A stretch of 64,000 nucleotides of DNA from Diphasiastrum complanatum (GCA_029204225.1 CM055101.1:44948180-45012179); one strand, 5' to 3'; counted from the first letter of the stretch, positions 1-11,210 are shown. The notes: generated by a model not told the origin, from the sequence alone. Program-made: numbers and translations.

Positions 1-499
1 CATAATATAATATTATTTTGTATATGGTCATACAACCATACCAATCATAAATTATACTAAATTGCTATCAATTGATCTTCCGGTTGACAAAATATCCTAC
101 AAATGGAATTATGATAGTAACAAAGTTGAGCTAATTCCTTAAAAAAATAGTTAGTAAAGCATCTGAACCTGTTGCATGGTAGTTTGTTTGCTATAGTATG
201 GTGCCATGTTCAAAAACTTGATTTTCGAAGAAAAGAAATTTGACTTTAAGTTGTGATAATGATGCATTTTTCATGAATATGAATTAAATATTGTATACTA
301 TTGTTTCTTTGATAATTTTATGCAAAGTATAGTAGCAGTATCAAATAAGACTGCTATGAGATAAGTGTAAACAAAATCCAATAGCAATAATGATAAGTTG
401 TTATCAACTTGATACCTGTAGTGTTCATGAAGTAGGTTGCTTTAAAACAATTGAAAAGGTTTTCTAAAGCAAATCAACATTTGTCAACATTTGTAACTA
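1..499. other. AT-rich sequence, no gene recognised
   Basis: No reading frame or repeat here could be assigned. It lies downstream, in the minus-strand sense, of the reverse-transcriptase remnant that starts near position 1005. It may therefore hold the decayed 3' part of that element, but I see no motif that proves it. Confidence 0.4.
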
Positions 500-1005
500 A
501 CAATCCGAAAGCTATATAATCAGGAAGCAAAGATTGAACACTTTGGCAACATTCCATTCACATAATTTATTTCTATCAATAGTTATTCATTTACTGGATT
601 CCTTGAACTTCCATGTCCATTTGAACTTCCCATCTCTTGGTTTCCATTTAAGAGCTATAGCATTAAGTTTAGTATGCTTGAAGACAAATCTTACAAGTTT
701 ACTCATTATTGTTTTTAGTCCATCGGGTCCATTCTTCTCATAGCAATTAGCTATGTCAGTAGTCCACATATTATTAATCAATGTTGGAACATTGAGGTAG
801 AATTCAAAAGATGAATCGCACTGTCAGAAAGATTAGTGTCCACATTAAGGATACTCTAATAAGTAGTTGCCTTAAGGCCTGCTCCCTCCATGAGAAGAGG
901 AGTCAGCATACCAAGAGCTCCAATCAAGAAGGTGGCTAATTTTGAGAAATAGCAGTCATGTGCATTTCCAATCCATCTAAACATATTTTTTGTGGGCTTT
1001 GAATG
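500..1005 (-). pseudogene. Penelope-like reverse transcriptase fragment (copy C)
   Basis: Read on the minus strand, this stretch encodes pieces matching the reverse transcriptase at 28.2-28.6 kb. It has a CTFKAHK segment, then FRWIGNAHDC, a GALGM..LLMEGAGL segment, and TDIANCYEKNGPDGLKT, which corresponds to ADISKCYKNIPLDGPEGLKT in the other copy. The frame is broken by shifts and stops. The upstream N-terminal coding region seen in the 26-28 kb copy is missing: the terminal-repeat sequence runs almost directly into the KAHK segment, so the copy is internally deleted. The catalytic YxDD box is not found. In related elements the protein copies element RNA into DNA; this remnant cannot be active. 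The family call is by motif resemblance only. Confidence 0.6.
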
Positions 1006-1432
1006 TACACCATATCATTTCGGACAAAATATGAAAGTTTTAACCGTATATATATTAACTAGACCTGGTGTGGACACATGTGCACGTGTGCTGGTGTTAC
1101 GGCAAATCCATGTCGTTCTAACCCATGTGAGCCTTGTTAAGAAAGGCAAGTCATGCACTGTTGTCCATACTTCTAAGCATATCCATGCTTTACAGTCGTA
1201 TCTTACCAGAAGCCTAATGTGACACCTACATGGGTAGCTTTATATTATTGCCATGGTTGAGTGGTGCGAATACGTAGGCATTAGGGCACGTCTGTGCCAT
1301 GCTAATCCTTATACATGTTCTGCATATGCAAAAACTGGTTTTGTATCGCTATATTTGGTTCTAAGCAAATCCATGCTATTCATAACGTTAGATTCAACCC
1401 ATGGCATATAGGACTTTGTTATGGGTAGATTG
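1006..1432 (-). repeat. Distal part of terminal repeat, copy C
   Basis: On the minus strand this matches the end of repeat B at about 31.26-31.53 kb. Shared features are the run through CCATGGGT, the repeated 'catggatttgc' words, and the stretch ending in a 'caccagcacacgtg ... gtccacacca' segment. It continues the copy C repeat that starts near 7085 and was interrupted by the insertion at 1433-5439. Repeat A ends before the 'caccagcacacgtg' segment; B and C both include it. Confidence 0.55.
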
Positions 1433-2044
1433 AATCCGAAGAGAGAGAGGTGAAGTGCGACAACTGTCCTTAAGAAATGTGAAGGTGGGAGGCTATGGCT
1501 CCATGGAGGTGCTCCGAGGTAGGAACTAAAGAATGAACGAGGCTCCGAAAATCCCGAATAGTGCGAAATGTGCGACAATGGCCCTTCAGATCTGTAGTGC
1601 CTGCCTTTGAAAATAGCGGTTTGCCCTTAGGAGATGCGAAGATGGCGGGTTATAGTCAGCCGCTAAAACTGCCATTGAAACTTGACTCTCTCACAAAGCC
1701 GAATAATGCAAGAATGCCGACTGGTTTCATGCCTTCTTTAACCAATGTTTTTTCGAATAAACTTTGCCTTACATGAGCATTACCTCAGTATTAAATTACG
1801 AATGGTCTTTGTATAGACTATGTCGTTCAGATATCACTTTAAAAAGTAAAGGCTAGGCATAGCCATATGCCAAATTCATAAGTAGTAAAATGGTTTTAGT
1901 TCCATAGAACATATTTGACTCATACCACACTAAGTGCAACTAATGATTAGGCTATTCATAACGGCAAAGGCAAAGGCTTAAGATTTAGCAACAAAAAGTC
2001 GAAATCATTAACAAATTGTCGAAACCAGGGCAGGGTACCACATA
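1433..2044. repeat. Direct repeat R, copy 1
   Basis: About 610 bp are repeated in the same orientation at 3573-4180 with scattered substitutions. Both copies begin at 'aatccgaagagagagagg' and stay alignable to the 'ggtaccaca' segment. Copy 2 then runs into a primer-binding site and an LTR; copy 1 runs into unrelated sequence. It is probably 5' untranslated or leader DNA of the copia element whose LTR is at 4193-5439. Short ORFs within it look like chance. Confidence 0.65.
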
Positions 2045-2783
2045 TCTCCCCCCTCAAGTGTGTAGCGGCTCGCAAACACCAGAGAATATGAAACAATGTT
2101 GAAGTTTGAAGAGAATCTGACTTGCCACAGTCTGCAGCCTTTGACAAGCCAAAGCGTTGATTGTACATTCTTCAACAAATAAAACTTCAGCATCTATTAC
2201 TTCCAAAAGTCAGCACCATTTGACATAGTTATGAGCAGATGTAGAATGGAAAATCAGCTTTAAAAACTTGGCTCTGCATCATAAAAATTATGTAATTTTG
2301 GACAGCAACACTGACAAGTCATTAACTATAAGCAAAACATAGAAAAATCAGCATTGGCCTGCCTCTTTGACATAACACCACATCCGCTTGAACAGCACGT
2401 AGCTTTAGCACAGGCTTTTATTCAACTTGAAGATCCTGTGAAGTGACTGAAACAAAGCAAAACAGAGAAAGAAAAACAAAAACCTGATTCTGGAAAAGCA
2501 TAGATGTAGGTTTGGTTACGGAAGACCAAAACCTTATTCAAATGACGAAGAATCTTTAGCTTGTATATAACAAGAACTAAGCACACTTGACAAACTGTAG
2601 ATAACTCTAATAACTCTACAAAAAAATAGCAAATATGGAACTAAAAATGAAGTGGTGTTTCAAGGTGGACGAAACTCAGATTTAACTCTTCCTATTCTTA
2701 ATTGCTTGAAGAACCGGAACAGTAACCTGTGAATCTGAAAAATATAAACAAAAATCAGAAAAAATCAGAATATTTGGCATTGC
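2045..2783. other. Unassigned stretch inside the copia-related insertion
   Basis: This stretch is AT-rich and has no recognisable domain. It separates repeat R copy 1 from a minus-strand gypsy primer-binding site. Confidence 0.35.
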
Positions 2784-2801
2784 TCCCCGCCAATGGCGCC
2801 A
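2784..2801 (-). other. Gypsy-type primer-binding site
   Basis: On the minus strand the sequence reads TGGCGCCATTGGCGGGGA. This closely resembles the TGGCGCCGTTGCCGGGGA primer-binding site common in plant Ty3/gypsy elements. A sequence ending in CA lies just upstream (minus sense), as expected for an LTR end near 2806. The rest of that LTR, to the right, could not be bounded, so this is a gypsy fragment embedded in the copia-related region. Confidence 0.55.
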
Positions 2802-2805
2802 AAAT

Positions 2806-3180
2806 TGGTATATGTCGCAACATACCAACAACAAAATGATTGATATTTGTAGTACAAACGGGTATCGTTCCTACTGGAGAGCAATAAAAGGGCTGATATT
2901 GTCATTATTAGTGCAAAACAGAGAATAACCAAAAATGGATGGAATGAAATATAAAATGTTTGCAATCTGGTCATCAACAGATGCTTCCATAAGGGGCTGC
3001 CAATACAACCTTGCAAAGAAGACAAAACACCCAGGAGAAAGATAATATATACTTCTTTATGGTTTTCAGATTCAAATGGGAGTGAACTCAAGGAAACAAA
3101 TACTTCGGCAAAGAAGAAGCTACACTGTGAAATCTGTTCCTTTATCTTGACAGTAGCTTATCATGAATCTAACTCCTGAG
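2806..3180 (-). repeat. Possible gypsy LTR remnant
   Basis: This is the sequence just upstream, in the minus sense, of the primer-binding site at 2784-2801. That position implies the 3' part of a 5' LTR. I found neither the LTR start nor a second copy. Confidence 0.3.
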
Positions 3181-3181
3181 A

Positions 3182-3262
3182 TCAAACCATAGGCATGCAA
3201 CAAAAGGTCTGTTAGATGTTGTTCATACAGATATATGTGGACCTATGTATGCAAGAGGACAC
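3182..3262 (+). pseudogene. Copia integrase fragment
   Basis: The plus strand encodes HRHATKGLLDVVHTDICGPM, nearly identical to HRHATKVLLDVVHSDICGPM in the copia integrase at about 11.96 kb. The segment holds the first catalytic Asp of the DDE core (HxDICGP). Both sides of the match are unrelated, so this is an isolated scrap. Confidence 0.6.
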
Positions 3263-3572
3263 CATACTACCATGTAGAAATTGATAGTGGGTTTGACTCG
3301 GAACAGCTGGTTGAAGATCTGCTTGCTTGCCCTCTAAAATGTGTTGGAGGTCCTCATAACCGTTTATAGAAGATGATCTACCAAGAACAATGAGCAATGG
3401 ATGTGTGGAAGAGGTCCTTCATTGCCATGTGTAAGAAATGTGCCATGAAAAATCAGAAATCAGTGCGCTAGAACTGCCTCTTGGAGATGCGATGGCTGCT
3501 AGGGATCGCTGACCTGCGTGAGGAGGGTGTTGGGCTGCATTGAGAGATGGAGAGCAAAGCCTGCCCTACAAG
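3263..3572. other. Unassigned spacer
   Basis: Nothing recognised between the integrase scrap and repeat R copy 2. Confidence 0.3.
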
Positions 3573-4180
3573 AATCCGAAGAGAGAGAGGTGAAGTGCGA
3601 CAGTTGTCCTTAAGAAATGCGAAGGTGAGAGGCTCTGGCTGTGTGGAGGTGCTCCGAGGTAGGCACTAAAGAATGAACGAGGCTCCAAAAATCCCGAATA
3701 GTGCGAAATGTGCGACAATGGCCCTTCAGATCTGCAATGCCTTGCCTTTGAAAATAGCGGTTTGCCCTTAGGAAATGCGAAGATGGCGGGTTATAGTCAG
3801 CCACTAAAACTGCCATTGAAACTTGACTCTCTCACAAAGCTAAATAATGCGAGAATGCCGATTGGTTTCATGCCTTCTTTAACCAATGATTTTTTGAATA
3901 AACTTTGCCTTACATGAGCATTACCTCAGTATTAAATTACAAATGGTCTTTGTATAGACTATGTCATTCAGATATCACTTTAAAAAGTAAAGGCTAGGCA
4001 TAGCCATATGCCAAATTCATAAGTAGTAAAATGGTTCTAGTTCCATAGAATAGATTTGACTCATACCACACTAAGTGGTGCAACTAATGAATAGGCTATA
4101 CATAAGGACAAAGGCAAAGGCTTAAGATTTAGCAACAAAAACCCGAGATCAACAAATTGCTGAAACCAAGGTACCACAAC
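3573..4180. repeat. Direct repeat R, copy 2
   Basis: This is the second copy of the roughly 610-bp repeat at 1433-2044. It abuts the primer-binding site at 4181-4192. In the minus sense it is therefore the first sequence inside the copia element that follows the 5' LTR. Confidence 0.65.
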
Positions 4181-4192
4181 GCTCTGATATCA
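4181..4192 (-). other. Copia primer-binding site
   Basis: The minus strand reads TGATATCAGAGC, one base from TGGTATCAGAGC, the initiator-tRNA-Met primer site used by many plant copia elements. It directly adjoins the LTR end at 4193, which fixes the element as minus-strand. Confidence 0.75.
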
Positions 4193-5439
4193 TGTTGGAA
4201 AGAGGTGTGTAAAAGGTAGGTCTAAACGAATCAAATAAAAATAATCCGAACGACAAGAAAGAAAACTTATCGTGCACAGCGGAATAAACTATCTTCCTCT
4301 TTGTTCATGCATGACTACGCCTATCAATTTCGAACAAAACAATAGTGATAAAAATCACGTTCAATCTTATAGTAACTAACTTTGAAATCATCAGTACTAC
4401 AGTGATTACGTAGCCAAACATTTAAAGCATTGAATTATCAGACAAATAATCAGTCGCGAAGAATTACAGAAATGCATACGTTCTGAGACAAACCTGAACG
4501 CAATAAAAGATAGTATTGATGCAGTATGAAACAAAACAGAAGTAAATGAGTACAACAAGTTTGCGGATCGAAGCTGCATACTCTAAGCTATTTCTGAGCA
4601 ACTAAGCAATCTCTAATCAACTCTAAAGGACTGAGGTAGAATGCTCAAAAGTTTTCAAACTCGCAGACTTGAGAGAGAGAGAGCTAACTATTCAATACTT
4701 GATTTGATCTCTAATCTGATTTGATAATTAGATGTTGAAATATGAACATCTATTTATACTAAGCAATTAGGTCATTAAATGCGACTGCCAATCGGCTGGA
4801 GTCTGTTGGCATTCATCCAGTTCTTCTCAGAAGTTGCTTGTTGAGAAGCGGTGACATTTGGCCGTAAACAGTCTGTCTGCATAACTGAACGTAAGCTGTC
4901 ACTCTACATAAATGAACATGAAACTGTCATAAGAAAAAACGACAGTGTCGCAAAAATACGACAGTGTCGGCTTTTTGCGAGAAATGCGACAGTGGCGCTA
5001 AATCTCATTTTCTTGAAATTTGGGATAGCCCTGCACTTTGCCAAAGTCATTTCCTTAATATTTGAGGCATTTTGAAAAATGCAACACTGCATTTTTACTT
5101 GCAATTCCTGACAGGCCAAAAATGCGACACTACATTTTTACTCGAAATTCTTGACAGGTGAAAAATGCGAAAAACGCGACACTGTATTTTTACTTGCAAT
5201 TTTTGACAGTGTCGCTTTAAGAGAAAATTGACTGTAGCAAAAAGGCGATAGTGTCGGGTTTTGTAGTGAGAGAAAATTTTCGACACTATTGTCAAACTCC
5301 GTGTACTTTTGCAAACTGTGTAAACACACTTGTAATTTTGCAAACTGTGTAAAACACGGGAGAATCCGCAGAACTGGATAAACAGTTGGATGAAGATAAA
5401 ACCCGATTAGTCGATTAGTGGAAGGAGAATAATCCAACA
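4193..5439 (-). repeat. Copia 5' LTR, complete
   Basis: This 1247-bp LTR is bounded by TGTTGGA and TCCAACA. On the minus strand it starts TGTTGGATTATTCTC, the same start as the 3' LTR at 14496, so the two belong to one family. A TATA-like TATAAATA lies near 4746-4760 on the minus strand. The U3 part (4860-5290) carries many GCGACA/TGTCGC words and near-tandem units of roughly 50 bp. The LTR and its internal DNA sit inside terminal repeat copy C. No matching second LTR was found at the left end, so the element is incomplete. Confidence 0.8.
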
Positions 5440-7085
5440 TCAGGGACTTCCAAGATTTTTATCAGGTATTAGGGCATATTCGTGTCATTCTAGTCCTTGT
5501 GTAAAAAGTTTGTATCTTATGCATATCCATGATGTCTAAGAACGTTATATTGAAAACCCTAATTTTGGATATAGGTATGGAGTAGTTAAGAACAACGAGA
5601 AATAATTACTAAACCGGTTTGTAATAGTAGTTAGGTTTAAGCTTGAATGTCGTTATATTGGAAGCAAAAATCCACAACGAAAGCTAGATATGTAAGTAGA
5701 GCAGAAGAACCATTTCATGAGTATCTGTTGTTTAGAACATGTAGCAGAACCATGTCCATGATTTATGTGGTTTATATATAATCTGGAATTCGTTAAGAGA
5801 ATTCATACCTAGATGATTGTAGACGTGTTTTCCTGAGAGGATGCCATGTTATTCCCACGAGTAGTTTGTTTGTTTTAGAACACAACCGTACATAGAGTCT
5901 TTATCACACACTGTCTAACCTTCTTTCTAAAGAATCAAAATTTGCATAAGTATATTTCTTTGCCAAAACAACGTTCAAAAATTGTCTAAGCCAAGCCATT
6001 CTAGCATGGTTTACCAAGTGACATACCTGTGTAGAGACTTAGCAATGTATGGTTCGAATTTGAACCTAAACGAATGTAGTACTAGGCCATAGTAATAATT
6101 GATGCTACATAATCACAAAATGTACATGAACATTTAGTGTCCAAATGCTACTAAATTAGCATTACTAGATGTGCATAACATTTGAAAAAACAAATTTATT
6201 TAGTGGAAGAGAAACTATAAACCCTAATGTGAGTGGTAGGTTGCTGTCCATACAGCAGTCAACCAAACAAACTTGTTATGGAATTATATATAGAAAGGCT
6301 TGTAATCTTCCTGCAGTCCATCGCTAGGGACATGAAGTAGATGAATCAACTTTTCTTCATAAAAAATATGTTTTTAAGCCAACTGTCCATCGTTGTCCAT
6401 CGCCGGACATCGGCTACCATTCATTAGTTTTAGACCCATCGCTAGCATGCGAGCAAGCCAAAAACAAACGATAATATGTGGTTTGCATCGCTATGTGGTA
6501 GGCAAAAAAAATACTTTAAGTATCAACAATGGTTATTTGTAGTCCATCATTGCCTAGAAGGCACAGAGATCCATTCTACGAAATGAAAAGGATGAAAAGT
6601 GGTCCATCGTTGTCTATATGGCATAGAGATCCATTTTATGAAATGAAAAAGATGAAGAGTGGTCCATCGTTGGTCAGCGAGCCACCATAAACATACATTT
6701 ACTCATTATAATAAGCAAGTTGGTTAGCTTGCCTTGAGCCTCCCCTTGGAAACCAAGAAGCATTATAATAAGCTATGGGCATACATATCACATATAGTTA
6801 CAAAGAAGCATAAACCAAAGTGCATAAAGCAAAAAGAGATGATAGCATTGTCATGAAATGGGATGAACCTCTTACCATAAGATACTATTCAAAGAGAGGA
6901 AGCTTGGTAGGGCGCAATCACAAGAGGAGAAAAATGATGAACTCCCTTCACAAAGTGTTGTGAAAGAAAGTAGTCGAAACTGCATGATATATATAGTGGT
7001 ATGCGGTGAGGCTTCATGGAAGGTGGCACATTGTCTCGAGAGAGAAGAACCTAGGAACCTCCTCCATGAGTAATACTTCCTCAAA
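5440..7085 (-). repeat. Terminal repeat of Penelope-like element, copy C
   Basis: Read on the minus strand, this aligns with direct repeats A (24643-26260) and B (29463-31540). Shared landmarks in order are a TATA box (CTATATATATC, near 6986-6997), 'atgcagtttcga' just after it, a splice-donor-like ATCTTATGGTAAG at 6873-6885, a cluster of GCGATGGA-type words between about 6310 and 6680, and a 'catggatatgcataagata' stretch near 5530. The copy resumes at 1432 on the far side of the copia insertion. Confidence 0.6.
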
Positions 7086-7193
7086 GTTTTTGAGGTTTGA
7101 ACTTAGTTGGTCTTGAAAACCCAAGTAATGAGAATATTGTGGATCCAAATCCTTCTTGGTCCTACATGCTAGGGAGTCTCAAAATGTTAAATG

Positions 7194-7310
7194 TATAGGG
7201 AAGGCCCCCGTCCAGGGGCCTTCCACAATGGGAGGCACCCGAGGGCAGTAGCCCAAGGGCGCCTAACCTAGCATGGAGGGCCCTTAGAAGGGGGCCTTTC
7301 CCTACGTAAC
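7194..7310. mobile_element. GC-rich inverted-repeat element
   Basis: The sequence starts TAGGGAAGGCCCCC and ends GGGGGCCTTTCCCTA, so it can fold on itself. It is strikingly GC-rich against AT-rich surroundings. A second element with the same arms is at 52675-52745, there on the opposite strand relative to its A-rich flank. It has no coding capacity, and no target duplication was identified. Confidence 0.5.
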
Positions 7311-7499
7311 AACCTGCATGTCTTTCTTTTCTTTTCTTTTTCATTAAATAAAGCTTCTCTTTTTTTTAGAAAACTCAAATTTTTCTTTCTAAAAATAGTA
7401 ACATTAATGCTCTTACATTTTTTTTTAAAATAGTCATGAGTATAGCTTGCAACTTTCTAAAAATTAGTAAGTCTGTAAAAATAATGATGATGGCATCAC

Positions 7500-8281
7500 C
7501 CTACACTCCCTCTGGTAGGCAGAACGGGACCTGCGCATCTGTGGCTAAGGCATAGTAAAGATCAGCCCTGACAGAACTAGCTGAGAAGTGCTAGGGCAAT
7601 TGACAACCATCCTTGGAGACTAGAAGAGACACAAATGGCTGAGAAGGCTGACCCATCAGGAGGTGAAGGGGTAGCGAAGCTGAAACATGCACAAATGTGG
7701 GGCCCACTATTGAGGAAATGGGCAAAGTTGGCTACAAGGAAGGGAAAATGGAAGGATGAAGAGGCTGGAGTGCATAAACCCCCCTGTAGCCACAGCTGGA
7801 GGGCAAGGAAGTAGCGAATACGAGGAAAAGGGCCCTGCAATAGGTAGTGAGCACGAAGCAACAATAGGAGCTATTGTCTCCTCTGTTGAAGCCTTCACCT
7901 CTCAAGGGTAAATTGGGAAAGAAGCGAGACCGTCCTCCTATGTGTAGGCTTGCTACTCAGGAGGTCAACGAAGTTGGTTCTCACACCTGTTTGAAGGAGG
8001 CATTCCACCATCTACTGCTCAAAGCTCATCAGTCCCGGAACAACACAGCCTAATAATCCTTCTTCTGTGCCACGTGCTTCAAGTGGTCGATTCGCTTGGT
8101 GACCTATTCTTGGTACTAAGCAAGATGCTCTAAAGGTGCGCTCTTGAGCTTGATTTTGATATTTTCAACAATTACCTTGCTTTTCTCACTAATACTGTCG
8201 TAGCTTATTTTATGGGAAGTCCTCCACCTCTTGAGGGACTTAAGAGATTCACTAAGCTGTAGTGGGGAAGTTCAATGCTCG
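7500..8281 (+). pseudogene. LINE ORF1-like (DUF4283-type) remnant
   Basis: The clearest part is 8150-8272. It encodes NYLAFLTNTVVAYFMG followed by SPPPLEGLKRFTKL, then a stop where a Trp is expected. The pattern (alanine/valine-rich helix, a PPL, then a basic or aromatic helix) resembles the DUF4283 domain in ORF1 of many plant LINEs. Upstream coding sequence from about 7500 is broken by many stops and is assigned only by position. The frame is cut at 8282 by a copia LTR. In intact elements ORF1 binds the LINE RNA; this copy is dead. Confidence 0.4.
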
Positions 8282-8925
8282 TGTCTATCAAAAATCAGTG
8301 GGATAGCAGTGAAAGTAGAACAACGGATGGTTGTAGATCATAAGTGCAATAGTTACCTGCAATAATCAAGATGAATAAACAGTAGTAATGTTCTAATACA
8401 ACAAACCAGTAGTGCGAGAAAATATGTACTCGTGATAAAAATCAGAAGGTGAGTACATGGGCATGAAGTTGAGCGCAATCCAGTGCGGCGCATATATTTT
8501 AGGGCTTCTGTCTTTTATAGGTAACTAACTAAAAAGATATTTATGTACAAGATATTCTCAAGTCTTTCAGGTCAGTGCTTTTCTACCTACTTAATTAATT
8601 ACTATTGCCTTGTAGTTGATAACCACCTTTTAAGTAATAAAGATTATGTACAAGTAGGTGAACTACCACAAAGTTTTGGATCGACATTTTCCTGATGATG
8701 AAGTCAGATTTGTCGGCTTGGTCCAATTTGTTGGCTTGGTTAGATTTTTTGGCTTGGTCCGATTTGTCGACTTTGTCTGATTTGTCGGTTGAGTTAGATT
8801 TGTCGACCGAGTCAGATTTGTCGGCTTGGTTTGATTTGTTAGGTTCGTTAGATTTGTCGGCTAAGTCGGATTTGTCAGGATGCTCATTACCGAATGGATT
8901 TGGTCTTGAGCATAGAAATCCAACA
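8282..8925 (-). repeat. Copia 3' LTR
   Basis: On the minus strand the LTR starts TGTTGGATTTCTATGC at 8925, immediately after a polypurine tract (AAGGGGAG, 8926-8933). It appears to end in ACA near 8282. A TATA box (CTATAAAAGA) lies at about 8511-8521. The U3 region at 8701-8880 is made of near-tandem 18-bp units. The LTR sits in the LINE ORF1 remnant. The left boundary rests on the coding break and the terminal TG/CA, so it is less certain than the right one. Confidence 0.6.
8701..8880. repeat. 18-bp degenerate tandem repeat in LTR
   Basis: About ten imperfect units of the form 'gatttgtcggcttggtc' plus one base follow one another. Because 18 is a multiple of 3 they read as a repetitive Ser-Asp-Leu peptide, which I treat as an artefact. 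There are no unique spacers, so this is not a CRISPR array. Confidence 0.75.
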
Positions 8926-8934
8926 CTCCCCTTA

Positions 8935-9400
8935 ATGTGGATCCTGAAAAACTATGATCTTCAGATTTAGCATGTCATTAAATCTAAGATGGTGCTCCTT
9001 TGATAGAGCTTTTGTGAAATAATCTGCTACCATAACATCTGTCCTGCAGTAAACCAATGACACTTCCTTGCCTTGCACTTTTTCTCTAAGGGAGAGTGAA
9101 ATATCGGATTTAGAGATAGTGCAATTGTGCTTTGATTGTCACAATAGATTGTCGTTGGATGTGGCTGAGCAAGGTTGATATCTGCAAGCAAATTCCTTAG
9201 CCAAATTGCCTCCTTGGTAGCATTTGTGGTAGCTATGTATTTTGATTCGATTGATGATAATGCTACCGAGGTCTGTTTTTAGTTGTTCCATGAGATTGGG
9301 CCTTGATTGTATAAGAATACAAATCCAAAAGTCGATCTTCTAATATTGATGTCTCCTGCCCAATCTGCATCTGTGTATCTACGACTAATCACAGATTACA
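8935..9400 (-). pseudogene. Copia RNase H fragment
   Basis: Read on the minus strand, it contains the end of a copia pol: a SEAEYIA-like segment followed by ATKEAIWLRNLL, then a Tyr-Cys-Asp-Asn-Gln box, and finally ADYFTKAL near the polypurine tract. These are hallmarks of copia RNase H. Frameshifts are present. It belongs to the element whose 3' LTR is 8282-8925. The upstream pol is missing, because a different copia begins at about 9400. Confidence 0.6.
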
Positions 9401-11210
9401 AGAGTGGCAGATTAGGTACGTCCCAACGTTCTTGTGCTGATGTCACCATATCATATCAGGAGACTATACTTCACGGTACTTGTTTGATCTCCTTGGTCCC
9501 TTCGTTTCGCGAATATTTTCATTTCGCGTCATTTGACCTTCTCGTGATGTTCGTGTTGTTCGCTAACATTTCGTCTTCGAGTTTTTCATTCTCATTAGGT
9601 TGGGAGTGGAGAGCTAGCAGAGCTTTGGTAATAGAAACACTTTGTTTCTTTAGCTCCCTCTCAAAGCATGGTAGCTTGATGACTCAAAGACTGCTCCTCT
9701 GTTTCTCGAACAAACCTTTGTCTAACACCTTTGTGAAGATGTCAGCAACCATCTTTTTCGTTCCAATGAAAGTAGTCTGCAGCTTCTTCTTTCAATCAGA
9801 TCCCTTATCAAGTGGTACTTGATTGCAATGTGTTTCGTTCTTGAGTGAAACACAAGATCCTTTGTCAGGTGTATTGCGGATGTATTGTCCATCTGCAAAA
9901 TCAGAGGTTCATTTCTCGTTTCACCTAGTTCGTCAAGAAACTGTTTAAGCCAAGTGATTTTGTTGGCCATTTTTGCTGCTGTTACAATTCCACTTCACAG
10001 GATGACTGAGCTACGATGGTTTGTTTTTTGCTGACCCAAAGAATTGATGCTCCTGTTGCGACGATACATCCTCCTGAGACACTTTTGTAGTCGTCCTTGA
10101 GAGATGCCCAGCTAGCATCACTATATGAAAGCATCTAGAATTCTGCATCATGAGAATAACACAATCCAAAATCCTTCGTTAGTTGAAGGTATTGCAAGAT
10201 TCGCTTCGCGATCTTCCAATGAGTCGGCAGGCCTGGATTTGTGCTGAATTGGCTCATCCTGAACACGACATAAGCAATGTCAGGACGTGTGTTATTTGCA
10301 AGATACATTAGTGATCCGATTAGCTTCTTGTATGGTGTATGTTCCATCAATTCTCTTTACTCTTCAGTCTTTGAACAATCTTCATTCGTCAGGATTGTTC
10401 CTGCAAGCATTGGAGTGTTTGCTCATTTGCAATTCATCATCCCGAAATCTTCTAGGATTTTCTGGGTATATCTGGATTGATGAAGATACAATTTCCCTTC
10501 ATTATAGTCTCTGTCAATCTGTAAGCCAAGATAACATCTGGCTTCTCCTAGGTCTGTAATCTTGAGATGTTTCGAGATGTCGCACTTCACCTCAGCAATA
10601 AGTCTTTCACTTTTGCAGAGTATCAGGGTGTCGTCCACATATACAACTACAGTGATGATCTTCCCATCTGTAATTCTTAGATAAACATTGGAATCAGCTA
10701 TATTAGTGGCTTGAATCCTAAGGATTTCAGGGCTTGATCTTTCTTCTTATACCATTGTCGTGCTGATTGCTTTAGACCATAGATACTCTTGTGCATTCTG
10801 CATGCATAAGTAGGAAGTGAGTTTGAAATGTAGCCTGGAGGTTGATCCATGTAGACTTCTTCGTCTAGCTCCCCATGTAATAAGCTTGTCTTCTCATCCA
10901 CGATGTAAATCCTGAGATCATAAGTGGCTGCATATGCAAACAGTAGGCATAAGGACGAATGTTTCACGATAAGAGAGAAGGTCTCAGCATAGTCGATACC
11001 ACATCTCTGAGAAAAACCCTTCGCTACAAGTCTGGCTTTATACTTTGAAACATTTCCATTCAGTCCATACTTCAGCTTGTATACCCATTTGCATTGTACA
11101 ATTTTTTGCTTATCTGGTAATGGCTGCAATGTCCATACCTCATTCTTATTCATGAATTCCATCACTTCATTTATGGCTTGGATCCATTTGTCCTTCTCCC
11201 GAATCCACAT
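9400..11210 (-). pseudogene. Copia reverse transcriptase-RNase H, minus strand
   Basis: Consecutive minus-strand frames give a copia pol in order. 11210-10698: start of the reverse transcriptase ([45 protein letters not shown]). About 10660-10423: an intact catalytic YVDD box followed by ITDLGEARCYLGLQI. 10350-10135: the YKKLIGSLMYLA...RPDIAY connection. 9970-9690: RNase H (QMDNTSAIHL, FHSRTKHIAIKYH). Protease and integrase are absent: at 11210 the frame ends against a plus-strand copia. Several frameshifts separate the blocks, so no full protein is made. It would have copied retrotransposon RNA into DNA. Confidence 0.8.

Noticed and set aside
8695..8970. Possible repetitive Ser-Asp-Leu protein or CRISPR-like array
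   Set aside because: The 18-bp units lie in an LTR U3, have no unique spacers, and read as protein only because 18 is a multiple of 3.
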